From positions 224,682 to 288,681 of the forward strand of contig NZ_JACICD010000001.1 of NCBI RefSeq assembly GCF_014195655.1: a stretch of DNA of 64,000 bases, in the 5' to 3' direction. How positions within the stretch are numbered: position 1 is the stretch's first letter; the number at the start of each line of letters is the position of its first letter. Shown piece after piece: positions 57,675 through 64,000 of this stretch. Made by a program: the position numbers and the translations under genes. The notes beneath the pieces are model-generated. The model was not told the DNA's origin. It did no database searches and saw only the letters and a program-made list of their open reading frames with translations. This DNA is from Ancylobacter tetraedralis (GTDB lineage Bacteria; Pseudomonadota; Alphaproteobacteria; Rhizobiales; Xanthobacteraceae).

Positions 57675-57739
57675 CGATAAAATATTATCGTTCGTTCCTC
57701 GAAATAGAAAATTCTGATGCGAGATAGAGAATTCGGATG
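57675..57739. promoter_or_regulatory. Dyad and paired direct repeats in the divergent promoter
   Basis: CGATAA-N4-TTATCG (57675-57690) is a perfect dyad. Two 16-base direct repeats, ATAGAaAATTCtGATG (57704-57719) and ATAGAgAATTCgGATG (57724-57739), start 20 bases apart, two helical turns. The second ends on the LysR start codon. The region probably holds the recognition and activation sites of the LysR protein for the monooxygenase operon. Confidence 0.6.
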
Positions 57740-58681
57740 AATGTCTCGCTCCGCGCGCTGCGCTACGTGGTGACAACCGCCGATTTCGGCAACCTGACCG
57801 AGGCGGCACGGCACCTCAACGTGTCCCAGCCCTCGATTTCGGCCGCCATCGCGCAGTTCGAGGCGGAATGCGGCGTGCAGCTCTTCGTGCGCCATCATGC
57901 CAGGGGCGTCACCACCACCATGGCCGGCACCCGCATCATCAACGAGGCGCGGCTGCTGCTGAACCATGCGCGGGATTTCGGCCAGAACGCGCGGGCGATG
58001 GCCGACGAGGTGCGCGGCGAGATCGCGGTGGGCTGCTTCTGGACCGCCGCCACCCATTTCATGCCGGGCCTGCTCACGCGCTTCGCGCAGAGCCATCCGG
58101 GCATCACCGTGCGCCTCGATGAGGGCGACCAGCAGCAGATCCTCGATGCGCTGGTGTCGGGGCGCACCGAGCTCGCTCTCTCCTACGAATTCGCGCGGCC
58201 CGAGGAGGTGGTGGCCGAGCCGCTCGCCGAACTGCCGCCCTATGCCGTGCTGCCCGCCGACCATCGGCTCGCGCAGCGCGAGCGCATCAGCCTCGCGGAG
58301 CTTGCCGGCGAGCCCTTCATCCTGCTCGACCTGCCGCACTCGCGGGACTATTTCATGAGCCTGTTCCGCGCGGCGGGGGTGGAGCCGCAGATCGCCTTTC
58401 GATCAAGGGTCTACGAGCTGACGCGTGGGCTGGTCGGGCAGGGGCGGGGCTACACCATCCAGAACGTGCTGCCGCGCACGCAGATCACCCATGATGGCGG
58501 GCGCGTCGCCGCCGTGCCGTTGACCGACCGGCTGGAGCCGGTGCGCCTTGTCAGCCTCAAGCTGCGCCGGCAGGCGCCGCGCCCGGCGGTGGAAGTGTTT
58601 GCCCGCCATCTCGCGGCGTCCTTCGCGCCGGGTGGGCTGTTCGAGCCGGGCACGCTCTCGCCGCATGCCACGGTCCGCTGA
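57737..58681 (+). CDS. LysR-family regulator of the catabolic operon
   Basis: 314-residue regulator. The winged helix starts MNVSLRALRYVVTTADFGNLTEAARHLNVSQPSISAAIAQFE. The effector domain from about residue 90 (GEIAVGCFWTAATHFMPGLL) includes DEGDQQQILDALVSGRTELALSY, recalling LysR proteins of aromatic and amino-sulfonate degradation. Divergent from the HpaB-like gene by 110 bases with repeats between. It probably activates the operon in response to its substrate. A hydroxyacid dehydrogenase gene follows 147 bases later on the same strand. Confidence 0.92.
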   Translation: MNVSLRALRYVVTTADFGNLTEAARHLNVSQPSISAAIAQFEAECGVQLFVRHHARGVTTTMAGTRIINEARLLLNHARDFGQNARAMADEVRGEIAVGCFWTAATHFMPGLLTRFAQSHPGITVRLDEGDQQQILDALVSGRTELALSYEFARPEEVVAEPLAELPPYAVLPADHRLAQRERISLAELAGEPFILLDLPHSRDYFMSLFRAAGVEPQIAFRSRVYELTRGLVGQGRGYTIQNVLPRTQITHDGGRVAAVPLTDRLEPVRLVSLKLRRQAPRPAVEVFARHLAASFAPGGLFEPGTLSPHATVR

Positions 58682-58828
58682 GCGGGCGCACGGGTCCCGC
58701 CGGGCACGGGCGCGCCGAGCCCGCCGCGTTTCACTGGCAGGAAACGTCACCCCCGCGACAGGCTGGCGGCGCCGGGGCATTCAGGCTATCAGGCCCATCC
58801 AGGGTGGGAAGCGAGAGGAAGGCGCGCG

Positions 58829-59764
58829 ATGAGCCGTGAGGCGCTGGTTTTCTACAGCCCGGTCGATAGTTCGGCGGCGTGGCGCGAGGCGCTGACCGCC
58901 GAGCTTCCCGACCTCGATTTCCGCGTGGACCCCGAGGTGGGCGACCCCGCCGATATCCGCTATGCCCTTGTCTGGCTGCCGCCGCGCGGCTTCTTCGCGC
59001 GCTTTCCCAATCTTCAGCTCGTCACCAATCTGGGCGCGGGCGTCGATGCGCTGCTCGGGCGCGATGATCTCGTGCCCGTCAGGTTTTCCCGCCTCAACGA
59101 TCCCGGCATGACGGCGATGATGACGAGCTATGTCGTCTTCGCCGTCACCCGCTACGCCCGCGACATCCCGGTATTCGAGCGGGCCAAGCGGCGCGGCGTG
59201 TGGGACTATGTCCATCCCCGCCCGCTGGCCGACATCAAGGTCGCGGTGCTGGGGCTGGGGGAACTCGGCGCGCCGGCGGCGCGGGCGCTGGCCGGCATGG
59301 GCTACACCGTCACCGGCTGGTCGCGCTCGCCGAAGGACATTCCCGGCGTCGCCTCCGAGACCGGGCGGGAGGGGCTGGAGCGGGTGCTCGCGGATAACGA
59401 GATCATCGTCAGCCTGCTGCCCCTGACGCCGGATCTGCGCGGCATTCTGGGCGCGCGGGAATTCGCGCGGATGCCGAAGGGCGCGAAATTCATCAATGCC
59501 TCGCGCGGCGCTGTGGTCGACGAGGCGGCGCTGATCGGCGCCCTGCGCTCGGGCCAAGTCGCCGAGGCGACGCTGGACGTGTTCGAGACCGAGCCGCTGC
59601 CGCCCGATCATCCCTTCTGGACGCTCGACAACGTGCTGATCACCCCGCACCTCGCCAGCATCACGGTGCCTAAGCTGGCCGCGCGCGACGTGGCGCAGAG
59701 CATCCGCCGGATGCGGCAGGGACTGGCGCCGCTGCACGAGGTCGATCCCGCCCGCGGCTACTGA
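58829..59764 (+). CDS. D-2-hydroxyacid dehydrogenase (glyoxylate/hydroxypyruvate reductase GhrA-like)
   Basis: 311-residue NAD(P)-dependent reductase of glyoxylate/hydroxypyruvate. Rossmann loop VAVLGLGELGAPAARALAGMG. The catalytic trio is Arg in FINASRGAVVDE, Glu in LDVFETEPLPPDHP and His in ITPHLASIT. The first block PSPVDSS-type N-terminus (FYSPVDSSAAWREAL) and PNLQLVTNLGAGVDALL are GhrA-like. It could reduce an oxo acid released by the adjacent catabolic operon, but it may simply be a neighbour. Its stop runs into the facing GGDEF/EAL gene. Confidence 0.9.
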   Translation: MSREALVFYSPVDSSAAWREALTAELPDLDFRVDPEVGDPADIRYALVWLPPRGFFARFPNLQLVTNLGAGVDALLGRDDLVPVRFSRLNDPGMTAMMTSYVVFAVTRYARDIPVFERAKRRGVWDYVHPRPLADIKVAVLGLGELGAPAARALAGMGYTVTGWSRSPKDIPGVASETGREGLERVLADNEIIVSLLPLTPDLRGILGAREFARMPKGAKFINASRGAVVDEAALIGALRSGQVAEATLDVFETEPLPPDHPFWTLDNVLITPHLASITVPKLAARDVAQSIRRMRQGLAPLHEVDPARGY

Positions 59765-61959
59765 TGCGCCGCCAGCGGATCCTCGGTGGGTAGGTCCTTG
59801 GTGGGCAGGTCCTCGGCCAGTGAGCCCTTTGCCAGAAGGTCCTGGGCGTCGGTCGGGCGGTGGAACAGGAAGCCCTGGTACATCATCGCGCCGAGCTCGC
59901 GCAGCTTGGTGAGCTGGATCTCCTCCTCCACCCCCTCGGCGACCAGTTCGAGGCCGAGCGATCGGGCGATCGAGATGGCCGCCATCATGAGCGCCTTGTC
60001 GATCGGGTCGCTCAGGAGGTCGCGGGTCACGCTCCAGTCGATCTTGATGCCGTCGACCGGCAAGCGCTTCAGCGCCTCGAACGAATTGTAGCCATTGCCG
60101 AAATCGTCGAGATAGACATAGATCCCGCGCCCGCGCAGATCGGAGAGAAAGCGCGCGATCTCGGCAATGTCTTCAATTCCCTCGCTTTCCGTCACCTCGA
60201 TGCGGAAGGCGCTTTCCACGCCCGGATGCAGGTCCAGCAGGTCCATCAGACTGCGCTGGAAGGCCGGGTCGGTCAGCGAGCGGGCGCCGATATTGGCGGA
60301 GACATAGTGGCCGGCCCCGCGCTCGATGAGGTGGATCGCCAGATCCATCACATGCCGGCAGACCCAGCTGTCGATCCGGCCCATCAACCCGAGCCGCTGG
60401 GCCGCCGGCAGGAATTCCGCCGGCTGGCAATAGGTGCCGTTCTCGTCCACCAGCCGGATCAGCGCCTCATAGCCGAGCGGCTGGAGGTCGGCATCGACGA
60501 TGGCCTGCAGATGCAGGTGGAAACGGCCGAGCTCGAAACCGAGCCGGATCCGCTCCGCCCAGCTGAGCCGCTGGCGGGTGTTGCTCACCTTGGGGTCGCC
60601 GAGATCGTAGAGCTGCACGCGGTCGCGGCCGGATTCCTTCGCGACATAGCAGGCGGTGTCGGCGGCCGCGATCAGGCTGGAGACGGTCTTCGCATTGCCG
60701 TTGCCACGCACAAGACCGATGCTGAGCCCGAGCGTGAAGGCCCGGCCGCTCACGTGGAACGGACTTTCGCGCACGGTCGTGTTGAGCCGCCGGGCAATGC
60801 GCAGCGCATCGCTCTCCTCGATATTGCTGAGCACCAGGGCGAACTCGTCGCCGCCGACCCGCGCCAGCATGTCGTCGCTGCGCAGCTGGGCGCGCAGGAC
60901 ATGGGAGAGCTCGCGCAGCACCTCGTCGGCGGCCGCGTGACCCACGGCATCGTTGACGCCCTTGAAGTGATCGATGTCGATCATGCCGACCCAGAGACTG
61001 CGCGGCTCGCCGTCGCGCAGATACTGGTTGAGCCGCTCCTCCAGCGCGAAGCGGTTGGGCAGGCCGGTGAGCAGGTCGCTGCGCGCCTGCAGGGCGACGA
61101 GGCGGGCGAATTCCGCCAGGGCCTCGCTCTGCTGGCGCAGTTGCTCGCGCATGGTGATCAGCTCGCTCTCGCGTCGCTTCTGCGCGGTGAGATCGGTCCA
61201 GATGCCGACCGCGCAGCCCGTCCCTATCCGCCGCAGGCTGGCCAGCATCCAGTGGCCATCGCGAAGGGGAACCTCCACGCGCTGCTCGCCGGTCTCGCGG
61301 AACTGCGTGAGAAAGGTGTCGGCGAAGGCGGCGTCCACCTCGTCCGCGAACATACCCCGGCGTCGCGCCTCGGCGATGCGCTCGGAAAGCGTGCCGCCCA
61401 CCGCGATCTCGACGCCCGCCTCGGCGAAGCGGCGGCGCATGCCGTCATTGGCGAGCAGGATCCTCTCATCGGTATCGAGCAGCACGAAGCCCTCGCCGAC
61501 GCCGTCAATCGCCTCCAGCAGCTGGGCCTCGGCGGCCTTCAGCCGGGTAATGTCGCTCCACACGCAGATCGTGCCGCCATCGGGGGTGCGATTCTCGCGC
61601 ACCTGCACCCAGCCGCCCGTCTGCAGTGGGATGTCGAAGGGTTCGCCATCGGCTGCCGCATGGCGGCGCATGCGTTCGGCGATCGCGTCATCGCCTCGCG
61701 GCTCATGGGAGGCGCCGTCCGGCACCGAGGCGAGAGCGAAGAAACTGAGGCCGTGCAGGTCGCCAAGCGGCTCAAGGAGGGGAAACAGTTCCAGAAAGCG
61801 GCGATTATGGGCAACCAGTCTGTCCTGGGCGTCGAACAGCGCGAACCCGTCGGCCATGGCGTCGACCGCCGCCATCAGCCGGCTCCGCTCGCGGCCGTCT
61901 GCCGTGTCGTCCGCACGCGACGATCCAGCATAGGACCGGCCCGGATGCCCAGTATTCAT
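59758..61959 (-). CDS. PAS-GGDEF-EAL cyclic-di-GMP signalling protein
   Basis: 733 residues without membrane segments. Two PAS-type sensory units (about 25-140, 140-265) are followed by a coiled segment, a GGDEF domain (VGMIDIDHFKGVNDAVGH; RVGGDEFALVLSN) and an EAL domain (YEALIRLVDENG, SANIGARSL, EVTESEG, DDFGNGYNSFEALKRLPVDGIKIDW, VAEGVEEE, YQGFLF). GGDEF and EAL residues are all in place, so both synthase and phosphodiesterase activity are possible. A degenerate LAKDLPT/EDLPTKD tail ends the protein. The ATG at 61959 has AGG-type spacing; one at 62013 is alternative. Tail-to-tail overlap with the dehydrogenase gene. Confidence 0.92.
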   Translation of the reverse strand: MNTGHPGRSYAGSSRADDTADGRERSRLMAAVDAMADGFALFDAQDRLVAHNRRFLELFPLLEPLGDLHGLSFFALASVPDGASHEPRGDDAIAERMRRHAAADGEPFDIPLQTGGWVQVRENRTPDGGTICVWSDITRLKAAEAQLLEAIDGVGEGFVLLDTDERILLANDGMRRRFAEAGVEIAVGGTLSERIAEARRRGMFADEVDAAFADTFLTQFRETGEQRVEVPLRDGHWMLASLRRIGTGCAVGIWTDLTAQKRRESELITMREQLRQQSEALAEFARLVALQARSDLLTGLPNRFALEERLNQYLRDGEPRSLWVGMIDIDHFKGVNDAVGHAAADEVLRELSHVLRAQLRSDDMLARVGGDEFALVLSNIEESDALRIARRLNTTVRESPFHVSGRAFTLGLSIGLVRGNGNAKTVSSLIAAADTACYVAKESGRDRVQLYDLGDPKVSNTRQRLSWAERIRLGFELGRFHLHLQAIVDADLQPLGYEALIRLVDENGTYCQPAEFLPAAQRLGLMGRIDSWVCRHVMDLAIHLIERGAGHYVSANIGARSLTDPAFQRSLMDLLDLHPGVESAFRIEVTESEGIEDIAEIARFLSDLRGRGIYVYLDDFGNGYNSFEALKRLPVDGIKIDWSVTRDLLSDPIDKALMMAAISIARSLGLELVAEGVEEEIQLTKLRELGAMMYQGFLFHRPTDAQDLLAKGSLAEDLPTKDLPTEDPLAAHQ

Positions 61960-62176
61960 TATACCTGCCTTAGTCCGTCCACCCTCTACCTCGCATGTCG
62001 TATTCGGCAACATGACGAGACATCATTCGTTCACACATGGATGCAAGCACCCAGCGTTCACGTGGCCGTGCATTTCAGTATTATTCTGCGCACGGAGCAA
62101 GCCATCCGCCATAAATGATTTGAAAATTGGCCAATAACGTTTCCAGATTGAAACTATTTTTCCGGAGAGTGTACGG

Positions 62177-62332
62177 ATGACGGTGGGCGACGGCCTTCGG
62201 CGCGGGTGGACGCGCTGGGCGATGATCGGCGCTGGCGCCGTGGCGGTCGCCGCGACGATCGGCCTGTGGGCGCGTCACGGTGCCGCCGTTTTCTTCGACA
62301 TGGTGGCGGCCGGCTTCGCCTATTGCTTCTGA
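62177..62332 (+). CDS. 51-residue single-span membrane protein upstream of sco
   Basis: Small protein of 51 residues: charged N-terminus (MTVGDGLRRGWTR), one membrane span (about 14-32, MIGAGAVAVAATIGLWARHG) and a C-terminal hydrophobic AVFFDMVAAGFAYCF ending in Cys-Phe. A CCGGAGAG site lies seven bases before the ATG. Coding is supported by RBS, composition and position 39 bases before the Sco gene, and similar tiny proteins accompany cytochrome oxidase assembly genes in relatives. A helper in oxidase assembly or metal delivery is a guess. Confidence 0.6.
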   Translation: MTVGDGLRRGWTRWAMIGAGAVAVAATIGLWARHGAAVFFDMVAAGFAYCF

Positions 62333-62371
62333 GGTGCGGTCGTCCCGCGCTCCCGTGAGGTCTCGCCCGTC

Positions 62372-62962
62372 ATGATGCAACGTCGCGTTCTCGTCCTTCT
62401 CGCTGTCTTCGTCGTTGGTGCCGTGGCGATCGTGGCGGGCGCGCTGGCTTTTCTGCCGCGCGGCGCCGCGCCGGTGGCGAGCGCCAGTGCCGTTGGCGGG
62501 CCGTTCCGGCTGGTCGACCAGGACGGTCGTGCGGTGACGCAGGCCGATTTCGCGGGCGAGCCCTTCCTCGTGTTCTTCGGCTTCACCCACTGCCCGGATG
62601 TGTGCCCTACGGCGCTCTACGACCTGTCGCAGCTGTTCGAGGCGCTGGGGCCGGATGCCGACAAGGTCCGCGGCCTGTTCGTGACCGTCGATCCCGAGCG
62701 CGACACGCCCGAGGTGATGAAGTCCTATCTCGGCAGCTTCGATGCCCGCATCCGCGGCCTGTCGGGTTCGCCCGAGCAGGTCGCGGCGATCATCCGCGCC
62801 TACCGCGTCTATGCCAGGAAGGTGCCGACCGGCGACGGCGACTACACGATGGACCACACCGCCATCGTCTATCTCATGGGCAAGGACGGCAGCTTCATCG
62901 CGCCGTTCAACCTCAAGCGCCCCCCTGAGGAGGCGGCCGCCGACCTGCGGCGCTATCTCTAG
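62372..62962 (+). CDS. SCO-family copper chaperone for cytochrome oxidase
   Basis: 196-residue membrane-anchored, periplasm-facing thioredoxin-fold protein. The N-terminal segment is hydrophobic (about 5-28). The copper-binding site is intact: Cys74 and Cys78 in FTHCPDVCPT and His162 in TMDHTAIVYLM. LVFFGFTHC and VDPERDTPEVMKSYL are SCO blocks. It delivers copper to the CuA site of cytochrome c oxidase or acts as a thiol reductase on it. Two adjacent ATGs (62372, 62375). Its 3' end overlaps the facing glycosyltransferase gene by 50 bases. Confidence 0.95.
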   Translation: MMQRRVLVLLAVFVVGAVAIVAGALAFLPRGAAPVASASAVGGPFRLVDQDGRAVTQADFAGEPFLVFFGFTHCPDVCPTALYDLSQLFEALGPDADKVRGLFVTVDPERDTPEVMKSYLGSFDARIRGLSGSPEQVAAIIRAYRVYARKVPTGDGDYTMDHTAIVYLMGKDGSFIAPFNLKRPPEEAAADLRRYL

Positions 62963-64000
62963 GGCGCTTTCGGGCGAGGTGCAGGCGCCGGCGTGGCAGC
63001 CGCGCCAGCCCGTGATCGGTCTTCTCCCAGAGCTGCGGATCGGTGACGAGCTGGATCGCCGCGCGCCAGGCAGCCAGCGACATCATCAGCCAATAGGCCG
63101 GCACCAGCGGCAGCACGCGCCAGAGGCCGGTCAGCCGCCGCCGCCGCATGCCGATGGCGGTGCAGAGCAGGGCGCTCGAATAGCCGATCGCGAACACCCC
63201 GATGCCCAGCCCCTCGACAGCGACCAGCGAAAGCTCGTCGGGATGCGGGCGGCCGAAGGCGAGGTCGCCGATGAGCACGGCGAGGAAGAAGGGGTGCACC
63301 AGTGCCGCGGCCAGCCCGCCGCCCATGAGGCATACGAAGGCCGCGCCACTGCCGGGCCCCGCCTCGCGCAGCAGGGCGAGCGGCCGGCGCCCATGCACCA
63401 GCAGGGTCTGCATCCAGCCCTTGTACCAGCGGGTGCGCTGGCGCAGCCAGGCGTGAAAGCGGCGCGGCGCCTCCTCGCCGGTGGTGGAATCGATCACTGC
63501 CGCCTTCCAGCCATGCCGGACAAGCCGCACGCCGAGATCGGCATCCTCGGTCACGTTGTAGGGGTCCCAGCCGCCAATCTCCTCCAGCACCTCGCGGCGG
63601 AAATGGTTTGAGGTTCCCCCGAGCGGAAAGGGCAGGCGGCAGCCGCCGAGCAGCGGCAGCAGCACGTCGAAATGGCCGGCATATTCGGCGGCGAACTGCC
63701 GGGTGATCCAGCTGTCGGCCACATTGTCGATGGCGATCCGCGCCTGCACGCAGCCGATTTCCGTCCCGGCCCGGCTGGCGAACAGCGCGCAGACCCGGCG
63801 CAACTGGTCGGGATCGGGAATGTCCTCGGCGTCAAAAATGCCCACGATGCTGCCGCGGGCGAAGGGCAGGGCGGCGTTGAGCGCCTTTGGCTTGGTGCGC
63901 GGCCCCGCGCCGGGCGCGATCAGCACCTCGAAGCCGGGCCGGTTCGCATGGCCCGCAAGGGCGGCTGCGGTTTGCGGATCGTCGGCTTCGATGACGAGGA
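62913..64000 (-). CDS. Membrane GT2 glycosyltransferase (cellulose-synthase-like), 5' truncated by window edge
   Basis: About 362 C-terminal residues are visible; the gene starts beyond 64000. The catalytic part holds VIEADDPQTAAALA, PRTKPKALNAALPFARGSIVGIFDAED (with the acidic donor-binding motif), GGTSNHFRREVLEEIGGWDPYNVTEDADLGVRL and the QRTRWYKGWMQTL motif of processive GT2 enzymes. Three C-terminal membrane spans follow. It polymerises a sugar at the inner membrane, probably for an exopolysaccharide; which one is unknown. The gene converges on sco and shares 50 bases with it. Confidence 0.87.
   Translation of the reverse strand, partial: LVIEADDPQTAAALAGHANRPGFEVLIAPGAGPRTKPKALNAALPFARGSIVGIFDAEDIPDPDQLRRVCALFASRAGTEIGCVQARIAIDNVADSWITRQFAAEYAGHFDVLLPLLGGCRLPFPLGGTSNHFRREVLEEIGGWDPYNVTEDADLGVRLVRHGWKAAVIDSTTGEEAPRRFHAWLRQRTRWYKGWMQTLLVHGRRPLALLREAGPGSGAAFVCLMGGGLAAALVHPFFLAVLIGDLAFGRPHPDELSLVAVEGLGIGVFAIGYSSALLCTAIGMRRRRLTGLWRVLPLVPAYWLMMSLAAWRAAIQLVTDPQLWEKTDHGLARLPRRRLHLARKRPRDSAAGRRPPPQGGA

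Overview
The window is GC-rich, densely coded chromosomal DNA from an alphaproteobacterium, most likely a Hyphomicrobiales (Rhizobiales) member close to Xanthobacteraceae such as Ancylobacter, Starkeya or Xanthobacter. This is an inference from gene content: a ScfR/PccR-controlled propionyl-CoA pathway, a soxBDAG-purU-folD one-carbon operon, GtrA-type glycosylation genes, and a two-subunit methylmalonyl-CoA mutase. No rRNA, tRNA, transposase, prophage or CRISPR array was found.

Layout. 1-2975: a truncated RND efflux adaptor gene behind a hydrolase-like gene that has lost its catalytic serine, with a divergent LysR regulator. 3002-6687: a GntR-led polar amino-acid ABC transporter operon with a perfect operator palindrome. 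7074-17284: the propionyl-CoA to succinyl-CoA pathway (pccB, a low-GC small DNA-binding gene, pccA, mutA, a secreted protein, mutB) with divergent PccR. 17510-20639: a DUF1194 protein, an XRE-cupin regulator and soluble transhydrogenase. 20655-28691: heterotetrameric sarcosine oxidase with PurU and FolD, plus a divergent LysR regulator. 28736-30234: an orphan ketosynthase/acyl-carrier pair. 30435-39357: an autotransporter, a Tat-exported GH1 glucosidase, a GntP permease, a GH5 glucanase and malonyl-CoA ligase. 39471-42533: a three-gene polyprenyl-linked glycosylation cassette. 42570-45442: a CsoR/copper-ATPase pair with twin operators. 45452-46291: a degenerate long-repeat array holding a GIY-YIG nuclease gene. 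46310-47900: a dadA-type oxidase gene under a tandem glycine riboswitch. 48022-51734: nadABC with two matching operators. 51753-52298: mgtC. 52408-59764: a seven-gene catabolic operon of unknown substrate with its LysR regulator and a hydroxyacid dehydrogenase. 59758-64000: a GGDEF/EAL protein, a tiny membrane protein plus Sco, and a truncated glycosyltransferase.

How the parts fit. Carboxylase and mutase carry propionyl-CoA to succinyl-CoA, and PccR probably senses the CoA thioester. Sarcosine oxidase delivers methylene-tetrahydrofolate, which FolD and PurU turn into formate. The glycine riboswitch ties dadA to glycine supply, so the window carries two separate routes of N-methyl or simple amino-acid oxidation.

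The least explained system is the operon at 52408-57626. A two-component flavin monooxygenase, a deacylase-type hydrolase, RidA, DUF1028, a GlcG-like protein and an AroQ homologue with substituted active-site residues look like a Rut-like pathway for a nitrogen-containing ring or amide. Other items to follow up are the repeat array around the GIY-YIG gene, the glycine riboswitch on dadA, and the orphan KS-ACP pair with its palindromic upstream region.
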